15,068 bases of DNA from NCBI GenBank assembly GCA_034111325.1, contig JAWUXM010000031.1, positions 1 to 15,068 of the forward strand, given 5' to 3'. Position 1 is the stretch's first letter. Each line of letters opens with the position of its first letter. Both the position numbers and the translations under genes were made by a program. The notes below the pieces were generated by a model. That model was not told the DNA's origin, did not search any database, and worked only from the letters and a program-made list of their open reading frames with translations. Below are positions 1-7,670 of this stretch, piece after piece. The stretch comes from JAWUXM01 sp034111325. Lineage in GTDB: Bacteria; Pseudomonadota; Alphaproteobacteria; Rickettsiales; JABIRX01.

Positions 1-479
1 TTGTTAAACTCTTCTTCGAAAACTGCACGATCAATCTTTCTGACCAAGCAGATCTCGGTGATGAAGCGTTCATAGGCGCTATCAAAGATTACTCTTTCAC
101 TATAAGAACGTTCAGGATTCCTGATATTACGATATAGATCGCGGATTACTTCGGAGATCGCTAATAGATCACCTGAGTTAATCTTTTTTTCATATTCCTG
201 AGCACGCCTGCTCCACATGATTCCTCTAGTGGTTTGGGCACGTTCAGTTAGTTTAGCAACTGCTTTTTCCACATCATCCTTGCTACATAGCGATCTAAGA
301 CCGATTTTTGTTGCGCGGCTGGCTGGAACACACAAATTCATCTTGTCTTTCTCGAAAGCAATTTTATACATTGGCATTTCAAGATTAGCGACTTTTTGTG
401 TTTCTAAGCTCGTGATTTTGCCTACACCATGTGATGGGTAAACAACATATTCACCGATGTTGAAAGTCTTGGAAGACAT
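1..479 (-). CDS. carD: CarD family transcriptional regulator (3' end cut by window edge)
   Basis: Reading down from the ATG at 479 gives 159 open codons running off the left edge. The N-terminus (MSSKTFNIGEYVVYPSHGVG) is the typical start of the CarD/CdnL RNA-polymerase-interacting domain, about residues 1-65. The rest is a charged helical region with a conserved-looking RDLYRNIRNPERSYSER stretch, as in the C-terminal DNA-contacting domain. CarD proteins bind the RNAP beta subunit and stabilise open promoter complexes, notably at rRNA promoters. Family members are about 160-170 residues, so little is missing. An AGAGG lies about nine bases upstream of the start. The gene is downstream of folC on the same strand, 183 bases away, so it may have its own promoter. 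Confidence 0.93.
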   Translation of the reverse strand, partial: MSSKTFNIGEYVVYPSHGVGKITSLETQKVANLEMPMYKIAFEKDKMNLCVPASRATKIGLRSLCSKDDVEKAVAKLTERAQTTRGIMWSRRAQEYEKKINSGDLLAISEVIRDLYRNIRNPERSYSERVIFDSAYERFITEICLVRKIDRAVFEEEFN

Positions 480-662
480 AATAAAAACCTCTAATTAAGT
501 TAATAATCTATACTAACTTTCACCCGTAAAACATGTTTATGTCCTGATGGATGAAAGTCGGTATAAGGTACTATAACATAAAAATGGAAGTAAAAAAAGC
601 TAAATATTACATTTATTTCATTTATTTTGCTTTTAATAAGCTTTGCCTGTAAAATCAGTTAG
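480..662. other. folC-carD intergenic region with a small palindrome
   Basis: This gap precedes carD on the minus strand. It holds a perfect 10-base palindrome AAACATGTTT at 529-538 and an inverted repeat ACTTTCA/TGAAAGT at 516-522 and 552-558. TATAGT-like and TATAGA-like -10 hexamers occur on the minus strand near 570-575 and 505-510, but no convincing -35 sits at the right distance. A carD promoter here is likely, but I cannot place it. No gene is visible. Confidence 0.3.
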
Positions 663-1940
663 TTATGAGTGGTGCCAAAGGTCTTTTTGTAGGTATAAAG
701 AGCCACAAATAAGAACTCGGCAATCTTTTTTTGTTTTTATGGAATTTATTGCAGCAGGTAAGCCATCAGCTTTTCTTGAATTAATCTTTAACTCTTCTGC
801 TGTTTTGAGGAGTATCTCAAATTTTTCTGGTTTTGGTTCACCTTCAACTTTTATTGCGATGAGTTCATCAATTTCTTCTTTCAAGATTTTCAAGAAATTA
901 TAATTATCACGCTTTTCTGTGCGACCGAAGATTATGATATTTTTTTTATCATCATTAAATTGTTTTAGCCAATTAGCTAGGACAAACGCACCAGCATTAT
1001 TATGAGCGCCATCTATCCATAATTCACAACTATCATCGAGTAATGTGTATAACTCGCCTGTAGTGATTTGTTCTAATCTGCCGCTCCAATGAGTATTTTG
1101 TAAGCCATTGGCAATTTGCTGATCGCTAACCTTAAACTCAGCTAAGTTTTTGATTGCGGCAATGGCAAGTGAGGCGTTGATGATTTGATGGTCACCCATT
1201 AGGGATGGTAAGGGGTATTGGCTGATCTTTTCTTGATCAATATCAATATATGCAAATTCACCATCCTCAACGCTAAAATCATAATTCTCTTCATAACATA
1301 GTAGATTAGCATTTATTTTATTAGTGTGTAATTTGAGAGTTTGCATGGCTTCTTTAGCTTGTGGCGCAATGATTGCTGTGCCGTTTTCCTTGATGATGTG
1401 AGCTTTCTCGGAAGTGATAGAGCGTATGTCGTGACCAAGATATTCAGTATGGTCGAGACTAATTGAGGTGATAATTGCCAGCCTTGTTTCAGGGAATATA
1501 TTTGTTGCGTCCAATCTGCCGCCCATACCACATTCTACAATTAAGATGTCTGCTGGTGTTTGGCTGAAAGCTAGGAGGGAGGCGGCCGTCGTTGCTTCAA
1601 AGAAGGTTGGGGTGATGTTATCAGGTAAGTTAATACGTACTGTTTCAATAACTTCATAAAGCAATTCATCAGATATTTCTTCGTCGCCAATTAAAATGCG
1701 TTCATTGAAACGTGCAATATGTGGTGATATGTAACTATGTGCTTTGACGTTTGCATGTTTGAAAATGCTACGTAGGAAGGCAATAGTTGAGCCTTTACCG
1801 TTAGTTCCTGCGACATGAATTATTGGTGGTAGTTTATTTTGTGGATTTCCTATACTAGCGAGGATTGCTTGCATGCGCAGGGCTGTTTCTTCGGCCGGCT
1901 CATTGCCTAGGGTCTTTGGCCAATGTGGCATCTTTACCAT
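663..1940 (-). CDS. folC: Bifunctional dihydrofolate synthase / folylpolyglutamate synthase
   Basis: The 425-residue product matches the usual FolC length. It is an ATP-dependent ligase that adds glutamate to dihydropteroate and then to reduced folates in the cytoplasm. The N-terminal P-loop HVAGTNGKGST (residues 42-52) is the Mur-ligase/FolC signature. It is followed by SYISPHIARFNERI (substrate loop), the DHTEYLGHDIRSITSEKAHIIK region with the carbamylated-lysine-type site, and WIDGAHNNAGA, the start of the C-terminal domain. Start choice is uncertain: the ATG at 1940 and the one three codons later (MPHWPKTLG) both lack a clear Shine-Dalgarno. The gene lies downstream of a lipoprotein gene, separated by 232 bases with two strong inverted repeats. 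Confidence 0.95.
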   Translation of the reverse strand: MVKMPHWPKTLGNEPAEETALRMQAILASIGNPQNKLPPIIHVAGTNGKGSTIAFLRSIFKHANVKAHSYISPHIARFNERILIGDEEISDELLYEVIETVRINLPDNITPTFFEATTAASLLAFSQTPADILIVECGMGGRLDATNIFPETRLAIITSISLDHTEYLGHDIRSITSEKAHIIKENGTAIIAPQAKEAMQTLKLHTNKINANLLCYEENYDFSVEDGEFAYIDIDQEKISQYPLPSLMGDHQIINASLAIAAIKNLAEFKVSDQQIANGLQNTHWSGRLEQITTGELYTLLDDSCELWIDGAHNNAGAFVLANWLKQFNDDKKNIIIFGRTEKRDNYNFLKILKEEIDELIAIKVEGEPKPEKFEILLKTAEELKINSRKADGLPAAINSIKTKKDCRVLICGSLYLQKDLWHHS

Positions 1941-1965
1941 AAAATTTAATTCTTTTGTGTGCTTT

Positions 1966-2003
1966 CTGGTATATTAACTTTTGAAGTTAAATTAATATAC
2001 CAG
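1966..2003. repeat. 12-bp perfect inverted repeat upstream of folC
   Basis: CTGGTATATTAA at 1966-1977 is the exact reverse complement of TTAATATACCAG at 1992-2003. The short inner segment can extend the stem with ACTT/AAGT pairing and a bulge. No T-run follows on either strand, so it does not look like an intrinsic terminator. It lies 26 bases upstream of the folC start and could be a 5' leader hairpin or an operator. Confidence 0.6.
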
Positions 2004-2005
2004 CA

Positions 2006-2077
2006 GAGTTAGTTCGCATTAAATAATTAGTTCAACTCGTGTATGAGATATACGTCGTTCCTAATTATTTAAAACTC
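2006..2077. repeat. 72-base imperfect inverted repeat, structured element
   Basis: TAAATAATTAG (2020-2030) is the exact reverse complement of CTAATTATTTA (2061-2071). An outer GAGTT/AACTC pair (2006-2010, 2073-2077) flanks it. An inner CGTGTAT/ATATACG pair (2038-2044, 2048-2054; one G-U) closes a 3-base loop. The unit folds as one long interrupted stem. It sits between the lipoprotein gene and folC, next to the 1966-2003 palindrome. It could be a dispersed palindromic repeat or a leader RNA structure; no second copy was noticed in this window. Confidence 0.5.
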
Positions 2078-2172
2078 ACTAAAAATCATCACAAAATCTT
2101 TTAAATTTTTTCTTTTCCAAACAATAATACTAGGAAGTAATTTAATTCTTTTGCTTGCTATGAAGCTAATTC

Positions 2173-2631
2173 TTAGCGACCCTTCGGGCCAATGGTGGTG
2201 CGTTGGAAGAACCATGGAGGGCTTGCATCATATACAACAATATCGGCGATTTCACCATCGGATATATAGCATGTGCCAACTCCGCCTTTTGCAAAGTCGC
2301 TTTCAGATAATTGCCTGACTGAGCAAACCATAGTGTGACCTTGGCTTCCTGATAGGTTAATACTAGCTTGCGGGCTGGGTTTGAGGTAGCTTTGGTAATA
2401 ATTAGGTATGCTTCTAGATTGTTCTTTGCGTGTTTGTTTGGTGGTTTTGACTAACCCTTCAAAATATTCACCAGAGGAATAGAGCCCTTTGACGATAAAG
2501 CTATTGCCAGTTTCTGCGTAAGAAAAACTAGAGCGTGCTTGATTGTAGCGAGAAATAACATCAATATTGCCGTATGAGATGCAGCTGCTGAGTAATAGTA
2601 AAGATATAATTGCAGTAAGAGTTTTGGTCAT
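2173..2631 (-). CDS. Small predicted lipoprotein, hypothetical
   Basis: The 152-residue product starts with MTK, a hydrophobic stretch and a lipobox LSSC (residues 14-17). Cys17 would be the lipidated residue after signal peptidase II cleavage, placing the protein in the cell envelope. The C-terminal half has a pattern seen in short conserved alphaproteobacterial hypothetical proteins: a cysteine in MVCSVRQ, then GGVGTCYISDGEIADIVV. The two cysteines there may pair. I do not recognise a specific function. There is no clear ribosome binding site before the ATG, but the lipoprotein signal makes this start the sensible one. Confidence 0.75.
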   Translation of the reverse strand: MTKTLTAIISLLLLSSCISYGNIDVISRYNQARSSFSYAETGNSFIVKGLYSSGEYFEGLVKTTKQTRKEQSRSIPNYYQSYLKPSPQASINLSGSQGHTMVCSVRQLSESDFAKGGVGTCYISDGEIADIVVYDASPPWFFQRTTIGPKGR

Positions 2632-2679
2632 TTTATAAGTCTGGTGCGGAGTATATGCTGCAATCTATAATAGAAAAAT

Positions 2680-2711
2680 GAATCAGACAATAGATATATA
2701 GCATCTGATTC
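2680..2711. repeat. 8-bp inverted repeat near the lipoprotein promoter region
   Basis: GAATCAGA (2680-2687) is the exact reverse complement of TCTGATTC (2704-2711), with a 16-base AT-rich loop. On the minus strand the near arm overlaps TTGTCT (2690-2685), a possible -35 of the lipoprotein gene, 15 bases from TATAGA. It could be an operator or only a chance dyad. Confidence 0.3.
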
Positions 2712-2824
2712 CTATCCTAATACTAAAGATAGATAACAAGTAGGGATAAATTAAGGTTATTAAGTTTTATTCATAATTGTTGGGTTTGTAGTTGTTTTAT
2801 TACTTCTTGAGTCCAATCTTGAAA

Positions 2825-2853
2825 TTGAGAAACCTTAGTCAATCGGTCAATAT
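2825..2853 (+). promoter_or_regulatory. Candidate sigma70-type promoter of the HEPN-TPR gene
   Basis: TTGAGA (2825-2830) and CAATAT (2848-2853) are separated by 17 bases. A second candidate is TTGTCT (2903-2908) with TAAATA (2926-2931), also 17 bases apart, which would give a leader of only about 20 bases. In AT-rich DNA such matches arise by chance, so confidence is low. Confidence 0.28.
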
Positions 2854-2958
2854 TCCGGAACTTAAGAGTAGAAAAACTTTAAAATTACAATTAGAAACTG
2901 CATTGTCTCTGAAATTATGCTGCATTAAATAGAAGTTAACTAGTAAATAGAGGAGTTT

Positions 2959-5900
2959 ATGTCGAGAACAAGAACAAAAGATACACAAAAAAAAGAGCGA
3001 GAAAGACGCCCAGCAGAAAGGAAAGAGAAAGAGAAAAAAGTTCAATCTCAAGAAAATAATATCCCAGAATACTTAAAGTTAAGGGAGCCAGCAGGATCTA
3101 GCTCTACTGAGGATATATCGCTTTATTTTAGACAAAGAGATGCATTGATTCTTGCGGAAGTAATTAATGAAATTAACGCAGTAGGCGAAAGTCACGAAAG
3201 ATTGTCAGGCGAAAATCTGCGCGATTATCTGTTGATAATAGCGGATCTTATAAAATTAATTTATAGAAAAGATAAGGATGGAGCCAGTATTAGAAATAAA
3301 TATGGGATTTTTAATCAGTCTTCTACAAAAGAGAATAAGAATGGTATAGATTTTGATAATATCGAGCGATTAGCAGATATATTGAGTAATAATGAAATAT
3401 CCAAAGAAGATGTACTTACATTAATTAAAGTCGAAAGATCGGCAATATTAGAACATCTTATAAAGCTGCGTAACCAATCTATTAGAGCTATAGAAGCAGA
3501 ATCTTTGCAGCCAAATAAAAAATCCCAAAACCACAAACTACTATCAGACAACACATATATCGTACAAGAAAAATTATCTCAAATTGATAAATCTTCTAAA
3601 AATCTAAAATTATCAGACTCAGATATTCTTTATAAAATATCTAATTTTTTCAACACCAAACAATGCCTGCAATTTATCAGTTTAGTTATAAATGATGAAA
3701 ATATTCAAAACAGTCTTGGTGATATAAGGGATGTTAATAATCGCTATGCCTTTGCTAGATTAATGACGATTATGGGTGAAGTATTTAAATTAATACCAAA
3801 ATATCAAGGTGATGGGTTGGGTGATTTAAATGGTATTTTTAAAACAATTGCAAAAATTAGAAATGGCTTTGCTCACGGACATTATAAATATATTGGAAAC
3901 CCTAATGAAGAAACCTTAAAAGCATTAGAAAAAGTAGGTTTGGAAGAAATTTTTAATGGGATAAATAATATTTTATTGGATATGAATAAAAATATCTCCT
4001 CACACCATACCGACAAAGTTCAATTTACTCCAGAGATGCAAGCAGAGATAAATAGAATTAGTGATTTAGTTGATAATTTAAAAAAGATTTTTCCTAAAAA
4101 AAAGAAGCAAAAAGCACCAGCAAAACAACAAAACAAAAAACCGACGGATGAGCCCAGCATAACAGACTTACTCAATATTATTAAAAAGATCCTCCCAATC
4201 TACGAAGCAGGCATAAAAAACCCAGAAAATAAAAAAAAAGCACTAATCAAGCTTATCAAGGAATATAACAGCAATTCACAAGTTCAAAATTTAGAAAATA
4301 TACAATTTCCTGATCCTAATGTTGAATTGCCAACCACAAAATCTTTGGCAGAAATTATAGAAAGAGTAAAAGAAGTTGGATTGTTAGAAGAAAGAATAAA
4401 GAAAATCACTCCAGAAAAACCAGAGGAAAAATCCGAAAGTCCTGAAGATAAATCTACTAAAGAAAAGGAGAAACTGGATAAAACCGTTAAAATTATTTTA
4501 GATTTAAAAAGAGAAATTGAATATTTGAAAAACGCCCAAAATACCCAAGCAAATCCATATGCAATTGAATATTGCATGACAGCTATCGGGCAACTTTGTA
4601 GAGATTTAGAAGATATAAATCCAGAGTTAATTGTCGAGACAACCCCGAAAGAATTCAAGGAGTCAAGCAAAGTCAATATAAGCACCAGAAATAAACTTAT
4701 GCATCAAATTTTATCCAAAACGCACAAACCTCTTTTGGATGTAATTTATCGTGAAACATTACCAATGTTACCAGAAATTGAGGCAATAAGCACAATTGTA
4801 GATCTTCTTTTTCAAAATCAACAAGAGCAAAATAGTGATTTTTTCTTAAAATTAGGAATGTCTTATTTAGCTTTAAAGCAATTTGACAAAGCTAATGAAT
4901 GCTGGAAAAAGCTCTCTGCAGCTCCTGATGCGGATATAATTATTGATTTAACAGGCAATGAAAATAATCAAGAAAAACTTACTACACAAGCCCACATTGA
5001 TTTATTCAACTCCTTAACATTAATGGGAAGTACAAAAGCTAAGGAAGCTTATGAAGCTTTAAGCAATGGCAATTCTGAGCTGGCGAAGAAATTATATTTT
5101 GAGAGAATTGATATTTATAAGCAATATTTATACGCAGCAGAATACCTATTGGGCGAAGACCTAGAAAACCCCAAAATTATGCCAAGACAGATTGCCTCAA
5201 CCTATAATAACATGGCTAATAGTTTGAGTCATGTGAGTGAATATGAAGGTGCACTTGAAACATACAAAATGGCCTTTGCAATTATAAGTAAGCAAGAGAA
5301 TCCAAGTCAGAAAAGCAAAGCATTATATTTAATGAATGTTGGCATTGCCCATTTAAGCCATATTAATGAATCAATAGTAGCCAATACGCAAGTCACCGAC
5401 ATAGACGGAACCAATGCGCACCTAGCAGTTGCATATTTATGGGAATCTAAAATTCTCAGCGGTGCGCAAAGCGCATCAAAAAACAGCCCTGAATATATAA
5501 AAATGCTTTCATATTTGGTTTTTGGATTACGTGTTAATGGATCAGATTTGAATATTTTATATGCACAAGAATTATATAAAGAGCTAACAGAAATTGTAAA
5601 AACCGCACCTTTAAGAGCAGATGATCAAGCAATGATAGCTTTTAAAATAACAGGAGGTTCAGTGGACGGGTTGCAATTTCGTAGTATATCATCCTTGCAG
5701 AATGACTATACTAATCACAGAGAATTAGTTGATTCTCAATTTGAGTTAACAAGATTAGGTTATCTTGCTGTTGCTTATGCAGATCTTGGAATTGATGAAA
5801 ATCTAGATGAGCGAATAGCAAAAGCGCAAGAAATAATCAAATCACACGAAGACAAAGTGTCTCTTTCAAGAATGGGTAATTTTGGTAAAGATTGTGAAAT

Positions 5901-6861
5901 ATTGATGAATTTGGCATCACAAAAATTTAGGAATGGAAATTATAAAGAGGCTATAAAAGGATATCTAAATACTCTTTCTGTTTTAGATAAATATTATCAA
6001 GATTTTTATCCACAAGTTGCAGCAAATCTTTTTGAGTGTCTAGCAGATACATATCTCAAACTTGGTAACAAAAAACTTGCATTAGATAATTTCAATAAGT
6101 CTTTTGAGACAAATATAAAATACGAACCAAATGATCGAGCATTTCAACTTTGCACAAAAATAGCTGAGCTAAACAAAGAATTATATACTCAAGATTTTCC
6201 AAAGAAAAATTATGATCTGGCGAAATATCACTTAAAAGAACTTAGCAATATAGTGCCTTTTGATGATAAGAGACTCAACAATATCAAAAGGATAATCGTT
6301 GGATCTAATGTGATTTTAGGAAAAAATAAAGAAGCATTCTTATTGCACAAAAGCCTTCTTGATGAAAACCACTCTGCGGACAAACAATTTTATGAAATTA
6401 TAGCTGGCAATCTTTCCGATTCAGATATTGCTCAATTGAACCTTGTTCAAAAATATACAATTCCTTTTGTAGTTGGGAAGAGGAAATTATTTTTTGAAAA
6501 AGCAATAGAAGAAAATAATTTGCAAGTGGAAATAGAACAGCAAAGAGAAAGTGATTGGAGTATGACTTATAAAGTTTATCTGCCATCTGATTTTTTGACA
6601 AAAGAAATAAGGGATGGTCTAGGGCTTGATAGGGTGGCTATTAGAGAGATAACTGGAGAACAAAAAAAGTTTTTACAAGAAAACATACCAAGCATAGTAA
6701 TCGAAGATTATATCAAAAACCCAGAAAAACCTACATTATTAACATTCCCTAAAAGTGATCATTACAGGGAAATAATTGCTATTGTAGCTGATGAAAAAAA
6801 GTGGAGTATGAATTCAAATAACCAAATAGAAGAAAATAAAAAAGGACACAGCATCATCTAG
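2959..6861 (+). CDS. Giant tandem-HEPN and TPR-repeat protein, unknown function
   Basis: I know no full-length homologue of this 1300-residue soluble protein; no signal peptide or membrane segment is visible. AGAGGAG just upstream supports the start. Residues 1-30 are strongly basic. Three HEPN-like helical units follow. Unit A (about 50-185) carries RNQSIR at 171-176, with the histidine replaced by arginine. Unit B (about 220-345) has helix RYAFARLMTIMGEVFKLI (262-279) and RNGFAH at 301-306, followed by GHY. Unit C (about 495-610) has helix AIEYCMTAIGQLCRDL (535-550) and RNKLMH at 577-582, much like HepT. HEPN RNases use R-x4-6-H at the dimer interface. Charged linkers lie near 375-395 and 484-508. 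From about 627 on, TPR-like helical pairs occur at 627-660, 746-776, 978-1013 and 1019-1051. The last 100 residues are unrecognised. RNase activity is inferred. A host-directed effector is the main alternative. Confidence 0.85.
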   Translation: MSRTRTKDTQKKERERRPAERKEKEKKVQSQENNIPEYLKLREPAGSSSTEDISLYFRQRDALILAEVINEINAVGESHERLSGENLRDYLLIIADLIKLIYRKDKDGASIRNKYGIFNQSSTKENKNGIDFDNIERLADILSNNEISKEDVLTLIKVERSAILEHLIKLRNQSIRAIEAESLQPNKKSQNHKLLSDNTYIVQEKLSQIDKSSKNLKLSDSDILYKISNFFNTKQCLQFISLVINDENIQNSLGDIRDVNNRYAFARLMTIMGEVFKLIPKYQGDGLGDLNGIFKTIAKIRNGFAHGHYKYIGNPNEETLKALEKVGLEEIFNGINNILLDMNKNISSHHTDKVQFTPEMQAEINRISDLVDNLKKIFPKKKKQKAPAKQQNKKPTDEPSITDLLNIIKKILPIYEAGIKNPENKKKALIKLIKEYNSNSQVQNLENIQFPDPNVELPTTKSLAEIIERVKEVGLLEERIKKITPEKPEEKSESPEDKSTKEKEKLDKTVKIILDLKREIEYLKNAQNTQANPYAIEYCMTAIGQLCRDLEDINPELIVETTPKEFKESSKVNISTRNKLMHQILSKTHKPLLDVIYRETLPMLPEIEAISTIVDLLFQNQQEQNSDFFLKLGMSYLALKQFDKANECWKKLSAAPDADIIIDLTGNENNQEKLTTQAHIDLFNSLTLMGSTKAKEAYEALSNGNSELAKKLYFERIDIYKQYLYAAEYLLGEDLENPKIMPRQIASTYNNMANSLSHVSEYEGALETYKMAFAIISKQENPSQKSKALYLMNVGIAHLSHINESIVANTQVTDIDGTNAHLAVAYLWESKILSGAQSASKNSPEYIKMLSYLVFGLRVNGSDLNILYAQELYKELTEIVKTAPLRADDQAMIAFKITGGSVDGLQFRSISSLQNDYTNHRELVDSQFELTRLGYLAVAYADLGIDENLDERIAKAQEIIKSHEDKVSLSRMGNFGKDCEILMNLASQKFRNGNYKEAIKGYLNTLSVLDKYYQDFYPQVAANLFECLADTYLKLGNKKLALDNFNKSFETNIKYEPNDRAFQLCTKIAELNKELYTQDFPKKNYDLAKYHLKELSNIVPFDDKRLNNIKRIIVGSNVILGKNKEAFLLHKSLLDENHSADKQFYEIIAGNLSDSDIAQLNLVQKYTIPFVVGKRKLFFEKAIEENNLQVEIEQQRESDWSMTYKVYLPSDFLTKEIRDGLGLDRVAIREITGEQKKFLQENIPSIVIEDYIKNPEKPTLLTFPKSDHYREIIAIVADEKKWSMNSNNQIEENKKGHSII

Positions 6862-7083
6862 AAACATAAAGAACGTTCAATTCTAAAAAAATTAATAGCT
6901 TCTCCCAGAAAAAGCCAATATCAAAGATTTTACAGCACAAATAACTAAGACCTTAGATAAAAATAAAACGAAATAATCTTAACCTATCCTTGCTGAGTAT
7001 ATATCTTTATTCTCGGGTCCATTATACTATCTTGATTTTTCATTATTGCTTTGTAGAGTGGTCGCAAATTTTCAAAAAGAGAC
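6862..7083. other. Intergenic region before the IalB-family gene
   Basis: This 222-base AT-rich gap has no gene that I can support. A short open stretch in another frame (about 6899-6970) reads LLPEKANIKDFTAQITKT and resembles a protein end, but stops close by in the same frame make it weak. A promoter for the next gene should lie here. TATACT near 7025-7030 is a possible -10, without a good -35. Confidence 0.3.
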
Positions 7084-7593
7084 ATGCACAAAAAAATACT
7101 TCTCATTTCTTTTATATTATTATCCCTAATACGTAATTCCCACGCAGAAAATAGCGGTAAACTGGAAGATGTGTTTGAAAAGTGGAATGTCCTAACCATA
7201 CAGGATAGCCTTGATCGTAAAATTTGTTATATTGCATCAGTGCCTATTGATATGAGCGGTAATTATAAAAAACGTAGTGATCCATATATTTTAGTAACAA
7301 TTTTTCCTGATAAAAGTGAAGAGGTGAGTTTAACTTCTGGCTATAAATATAAAAATGGCAGCGAAGTAGAAGTTATAATAGATAGGCTGAAATATGATCT
7401 AAAAACTAGGTCTGAGCTTGCGTGGGCTACGACTGGCAATGATGACAAGTCAATAATTGAAAATATGCAGAAAGGTACAAATCTGGAAGTAAAAGGCGTT
7501 TCAACATTAGGTACATACTCGATTGATGAATATTCATTGGCTGGTTTTGTGCAAGCCTATCAAAAAATGAAAATATTATGTGATGATGAGTAG
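7084..7593 (+). CDS. IalB-family (invasion associated locus B) secreted protein
   Basis: The 169-residue product has a cleavable signal peptide (MHKKILLISFILLSLIRNSHA, cut likely after Ala21) and a mature domain matching the IalB family. Visible family features are W34, Cys48 in the KICYIAS strand, KRSDPYILVTIFPD, the SLTSGYKYKNGSEVEVIID block, AWATT, an MQKGTNLEVKGVSTLGT block, YSLAGFVQAY and a C-terminal Cys166. The two cysteines probably form a disulfide in the periplasm. IalB was named from Bartonella erythrocyte invasion, but family members are widespread in alphaproteobacteria and the role is mostly unknown. A purine-rich stretch precedes the ATG. The gene is followed by ilvE, which has its own promoter. 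Confidence 0.85.
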   Translation: MHKKILLISFILLSLIRNSHAENSGKLEDVFEKWNVLTIQDSLDRKICYIASVPIDMSGNYKKRSDPYILVTIFPDKSEEVSLTSGYKYKNGSEVEVIIDRLKYDLKTRSELAWATTGNDDKSIIENMQKGTNLEVKGVSTLGTYSIDEYSLAGFVQAYQKMKILCDDE

Positions 7594-7609
7594 GGATTGC
7601 CTCTCTATC

Positions 7610-7638
7610 TTTACATTAGTGTATTTCGTTTCTATAAA
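7610..7638 (+). promoter_or_regulatory. Predicted sigma70 promoter of ilvE
   Basis: TTTACA (7610-7615) and TATAAA (7633-7638) are 17 bases apart, five of six consensus matches in each box. Transcription would start near 7645, leaving a leader of about 26 bases before the ATG at 7671. It lies in the 77-base gap after the IalB-family gene. This is the best promoter match in the window. Confidence 0.55.
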
Positions 7639-7670
7639 CTTTCTTCCAATTAGATTAACAAAAAATTTGT

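Larger units (their letters stand above)
2632..2958. other. 327-base intergenic region before the HEPN-TPR gene
   Basis: No complete gene is visible. The region is the divergent spacer between the lipoprotein gene and the large plus-strand gene, so it should hold both promoters. It contains an 8-base inverted repeat at 2680-2711 and a 36-codon open minus-strand stretch (2771-2878) that may be a gene remnant. Two plausible plus-strand promoters are listed separately. Confidence 0.5.

Noticed and set aside
217..441. 74-codon plus-strand ORF
   Set aside because: It lies fully opposite carD, whose CarD-domain product is clear; the plus-strand translation has no family features.
643..903. 86-codon plus-strand ORF and 1468-1659 on the same strand
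   Set aside because: Both are antisense shadows of folC with no ribosome binding site or recognisable protein pattern.
1966..2077. tRNA or riboswitch upstream of folC
   Set aside because: No cloverleaf, CCA end or T-loop sequence fits, and I recognise no known riboswitch core; only the inverted repeats are supported.
2839..3051. 70-codon minus-strand ORF at the start of the giant gene
   Set aside because: Most of it is the antisense of a lysine-rich coding segment, giving an artificial Phe/Leu/Cys-rich product; only the 2771-2878 stretch was kept as a weak candidate.
2959..6861. HepT-MntA toxin-antitoxin pair
   Set aside because: HepT-like motifs are present, but no adjacent nucleotidyltransferase with a GSxxxG and DxD pattern was found, and the protein is about ten times longer than HepT.
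6899..6970. Short open stretch after the giant gene that could be a lost C-terminus
   Set aside because: It has stops just upstream in its own frame, no start, and a length that chance explains in AT-rich DNA.
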